DNA of 22,778 nt, taken from positions 170,356 to 193,133 of the forward strand of contig NW_014577366.1 of NCBI RefSeq assembly GCF_000485595.1. Direction: 5' to 3'. This DNA comes from Priapulus caudatus. Lineage: Eukaryota; Priapulida; Priapulimorpha; Priapulimorphida; Priapulidae. This document shows, one piece after another, positions 19,637 through 22,778 of the stretch (position 1 is its first letter; the number at the start of each line of letters is the position of its first letter). The notes beneath the pieces are model-generated. The model made no database searches and was not told the origin of the DNA. It worked only from the letters and a program-made list of their open reading frames with translations. Made by a program: the position numbers and the translations under genes.

Positions 19637-19783
19637 TGAGCTTTTTCGTCGCTGAGCGTAATTACTCTACCGCGGAAATATTTATATATATCTCGATCGA
19701 TAAACACGGGAGTGGTTTACGTTACTTGTTGTTTCTAGGATGTGACCCAGCTATTATGATTTGTCTCTCTAAAAGAGTGAATG

Positions 19784-19800
19784 AGAGAGATAATAAGAGA

Positions 19801-19852
<52 letters not shown>

Positions 19853-19863
19853 GAGAGAAGGAG
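19784..19863. repeat. (GA)n tract
   Basis: About 70 bp of GA units with a single GGGA and one GCGA step. This is the only substantial GA-on-plus tract near the CT cluster, so the repeat polarity flips here. Confidence 0.95.
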
Positions 19864-20240
19864 TAATATGAGAAGGAGATCGGTGTAGTATCATTCAACG
19901 GCTATCTACGTTTACCGGGACTTCCTTGATAACAGACTACAGTGCGTATAATAACACCAAAACAGCCTGACATGGACCAGGGTGGTTTCTACATTACGTC
20001 CTGAATATGAAATCAACGCTTTCAGCTATATGCTGCAATATAATACGTACTTACTAATCTATCTATGTAGTTTCCTCTGAAAAACTAGTATAAAAGTAAT
20101 CAACATTGTTGCGTAATCTGTTTTTCGATTTGCATTCAGGAGCTATCAAATATTAAGTAGATCAAAAAAGAGGCATTTTTGTGATAACCTTTAATGATAA
20201 AATTGCTCACAAGAGCAATGCCCGCCCCCACCGTAACAAA

Positions 20241-20265
20241 CCCCACCTGCCCACCCTCCTCCCCC
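20241..20265 (-). other. G-quadruplex-type motif on the - strand
   Basis: Read on the - strand: five Gs, AGGA, three Gs, T, three Gs, CAGGT, four Gs. This matches four G-runs of three or more with loops of at most seven. Folding is inferred only from the pattern. Confidence 0.5.
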
Positions 20266-20710
20266 TCCAGCTCCCAAGAATCGACGCGATTGGGCAATTT
20301 GTTAATGAGAGAGACGGGGGGAGGCGACAATTAGGTTGACACTTTTGTAAATGCGGTTTCCATGTGAACTGCTTTGCGTCATTGTTTGTGCGCAGATGCT
20401 AGCCGTGGTCGACCTCACCGAGTTGGTAATAAAAGCCCCCTTCCCCTGCAACCCATTACCCGCGCTTGTCGCTTATTTTGCCCAAAAATTAAAGCCGCCA
20501 TTCTTTTCAGAGCAGTCGTCGTCCGTGAATGGTTCGCCGGAACACGTCTGGTCATTATTTAAAATCGGGGGAAAAATCGGCGGACAAAGAGCACCGGGCG
20601 TCGCGGCATTGTGATGAAAATCAAGCAGACGGCCGTAACCCTTTACCCCCGGTGTAGCGGCTATTTTGTCTCGACGCGTGGCTTGCCGATGAGGGAGGGG
20701 GTTAGTAGGT

Positions 20711-20740
20711 GGGGTGTGTGGGTTGGTAGGGGAAGGGGGG
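20711..20740 (+). other. G-quadruplex-type motif on the + strand
   Basis: G runs of 4, 3, 4 and 6 are separated by loops TGTGT, TTGGTA and AA. The motif sits in a G-rich stretch beginning at about 20692. Confidence 0.5.
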
Positions 20741-21589
20741 TGCTGCGTGCGTGCGGTGTATGCGCCCTCCGTGTTTGCTAGAGTGTCTGTTGTCTCTGTC
20801 GAGGTTTTGCGGTCGGGGAACGTGTAACCGAGAGCGCGAGAATCCATCGCAGAAAAAAAACCCGTGTGTGGGTGGCGGCGACGGGCGAATGAAAGATTCT
20901 ACCTTAAAAAGGCAGGGGGGGATTCTCTTTACCGCTCCCACCTCTTACCGCGAGAGTGAACGCCGCAGGTCGCACTGAGCATAATTTTTGTCTCTTGTTC
21001 TACGGATCGATTTCCCATTGTCGGCAGAACTTTGATACAACGTATTGTCGTGACACCTTTCCTAATGCACTGTACATTGATTATGCACCTGTATTTTTAA
21101 CACACTACGAGCTAATTTTTGAGTTATCGATCCGTGTAAACTTACACGCGCCCGCTCGCCCGCTCGCTCTCGCTCTCTCGCGCGCTCAGTGGAGCCCTCC
21201 GGCGTGCTATAGCTTGGCGCATCCACCCTGGCAGGCGTGTGCGGGCGGGGGGAGCGGCATCGCAACCCCGCGGGCGTCGTGCGCCAGTCGAAACCTACTT
21301 TAGCAGAAATATAATGATCGTCGTCTAATTGATAATGCTCGCGCGCGCGTGCATGAGTGGGGGGAGGGGAGGGAGAGCGAGCGAGCGGGAGGGGGAGTAC
21401 CCTGTGGGTGGGTTTCATTTTCGCGGGTGCTGCGGTGCTGCTGTATATATATAGGAAGGACGTGGTTCGCGTATGTGGATGGCAGGCAGGGATGTTACAT
21501 CATAACGTGTAAATAATCAACGAGTTAAGTTATTGCCTAAACTCTCGGTCACATCCGCACGCTGCTGCTGTGTATGCACGCAAAACATT

Positions 21590-21658
21590 TGTGTATGTGT
21601 GTGCGTGCGTGCGTGCGTGCGTCCGCGTGTATATATGCATGCGTGCGTGCGTGTGTGG
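21590..21658. repeat. GT/GCGT microsatellite
   Basis: Two GCGT runs are separated by CCGCGTGTATATATGCAT. Confidence 0.92.
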
Positions 21659-22302
21659 GCGTTCATACGTGTGAGTGTGTGCTATACCGATAATAGTTAA
21701 TACCGTCTTCGTCATACATACGTGCTTAATCAATACTGTGCGACTGTGCGTACACGCCCGCCTCACGTCGTGCCTTGCTGTGTGCGAGCACATGAGATAT
21801 TTTACTCTCCGTACGTGCAAGCCGCATGCCCCCGGTGTTTGTGTAATCGGAGACAGGTTAATTATGCCTGCACTGCTCATTACAGCATCCCATCATACGC
21901 TGCCGTGTATAACAGGGTATACGTGTAACAGTGTAACTATCTATGTGCGTCAGGATTTGTATATCAGCACCCGCGGCCCTTGCTTGTAGACATTATGTAT
22001 CGGACACAATGGCTTTACACTCATCGCGCGCGTTACATAGCAAAACCAATATTGGGCTTCATTCGCAGATGCGGAACGAGTATGATGTTAATAGGTGTAT
22101 AATAAGCCGAAGCGGTGTCGCCGTGCGTGCGCGAGAGTGCTGCTGCTCGCCCACATCGTTGCCGGAAACAATTCATCTTAAGCTGTAACGTAAGCGGTCC
22201 CGCTGTTGAATTAGCGAAATCGTAGCAAGATGATGCTGGGGTAAGGTGTCTTGTCTGTGGTCGGCGGCGATACTGGTGGTCCCCAGCTTGTCGTCATTTG
22301 CC
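21659..22302. other. Unique spacer, no gene seen
   Basis: This is mixed sequence. Open frames of 65-105 codons overlap in several frames without recognised motifs, which is typical of chance. Confidence 0.5.
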
Positions 22303-22421
22303 TGTGCGTGTATGTGTGTGTGTGTGCTCGCGTGTGTGTATGTGCGTGTGCGTGTGCGTGTGCGTGTGCGTACGTGTGCGTATGCGTGTGATGCGTGTGC
22401 GTACGTGTGTGTTTGTACGTG
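22303..22421. repeat. GT/GTGTGC microsatellite
   Basis: GT runs and GTGCGT hexamer-like units with CG and AT variants, ending before a short GTT run near 22424-22433. Confidence 0.92.
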
Positions 22422-22563
22422 ATTGTTGTTGTTGAAGGCGAGATGATTGAGGGAGATTAGTAGGCCGATGTAAAACCGTTTGTAAGCGCAGAGTACACAC
22501 ATCCGCGTTAAAAAAAACCGACCGTCCACCGCCCGTAAAAGTTAGCTGATTTACCGAGGAAGC

Positions 22564-22719
22564 AGCACACCCACACGCCACCACACACTTCACAACCACC
22601 CAACACACAAACACACAGACAACACGCACGCACGCACGCACACACAACAAAACCACACAACGCGCGCGACACGCACACACTTCTCCCCCCAACAGCACAC
22701 CAGACACAACACGCACAGC
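22564..22719. repeat. CA/ACGC-rich degenerate repeat
   Basis: Irregular CACA, ACGC and ACCA words. The polarity is opposite to the GT array 140 bp upstream. Confidence 0.85.
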
Positions 22720-22761
22720 ACTCTCTCTCTCTCCTTCTCTCTCTCTCTCTCTCTCTCTCTT
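22720..22761. repeat. CT microsatellite at the window end
   Basis: About 20 CT units with one TCCTT interruption; CA-rich sequence follows to the edge. Confidence 0.95.
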
Positions 22762-22778
22762 CACCACACAACCAACAC

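Larger units (their letters stand above)
19864..21589. other. Unique and CpG-containing region, no confirmed gene
   Basis: The stretch 19864-20200 is AT-leaning unique sequence. The stretch 20220-20275 is C-rich. From 20350 to 21300 CpG is frequent, with homeodomain-like ATTA words and G runs. Short frames such as the one from 20398 (MLAVVDLTEL...) are not recognisable. GC-rich CGCT words (21147-21185) and GAGCGAGCGGG (21374-21391) are mutually complementary. A regulatory role is possible but unsupported. Confidence 0.35.

Overview
The window looks like nuclear DNA from an animal, most likely a bilaterian invertebrate. Three things point that way: spliced exons with GT-AG introns, an actin-related-protein gene that is best known in animals, and a very high load of micro- and minisatellites. 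There are no bacterial operons, no recognisable viral or transposon proteins and no CRISPR. I cannot name the species from this sequence.

Layout. Positions 1-1115 hold the last two coding exons of the dynactin subunit ACTR10 (Arp10/Arp11) on the + strand, followed by about 1 kb of likely 3' UTR. Facing it on the - strand, 2594-3265 is an uninterrupted 223-codon frame. It starts MGSCQS, a likely N-myristoylation and palmitoylation site. I do not recognise it with certainty, but its first ~20 residues resemble the start of vertebrate CCDC198. Human ACTR10 and CCDC198 both lie in 14q22-q23, so the pairing may be old synteny. The area upstream of this gene (3266-4500) is AT-rich and then CpG-containing, and could hold its promoter. 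At about 4630-4750 are two tRNA-like modules with perfect B-box words on the - strand, suggesting a decayed SINE.

From about 4.75 kb to the end I find no convincing coding exon. The region is intergenic or a very long intron, and it is built largely from tandem repeats. These include a 35-bp minisatellite and a 115-135-bp duplication (8.0-8.6 kb), a 158-bp TTCG array (12.0 kb), a ~40-48-bp G-rich minisatellite of about 15 copies (12.2-12.9 kb), a CGT triplet array (13.1 kb), a GT/GCGT array (13.9 kb), a 15-bp G-rich minisatellite (14.3-14.65 kb), a 45-unit CA array (15.55 kb) and pyrimidine (CT) tracts (15.9-18.4 kb). CA/CACG blocks and a CT tract facing a GA tract (18.9-19.9 kb) follow, with more GT, CA and CT arrays at 21.6-22.76 kb. 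By rough addition of coordinates, about a fifth of the window is simple or tandem repeat. Between the arrays are CpG-dense stretches (9.6-10.3 kb, 11.58-11.94 kb, 20.3-21.3 kb) that could be promoters or enhancers, without direct evidence.

Most long open frames here (Ser-Leu, Arg-Ser-Phe-Val, Thr-His or Cys-Val repeats) are artefacts of stop-free simple repeats and are not annotated as genes. The two supported genes converge tail to tail. ACTR10 acts in dynein-dynactin transport; the partner gene has no function I can assign beyond likely membrane anchoring.
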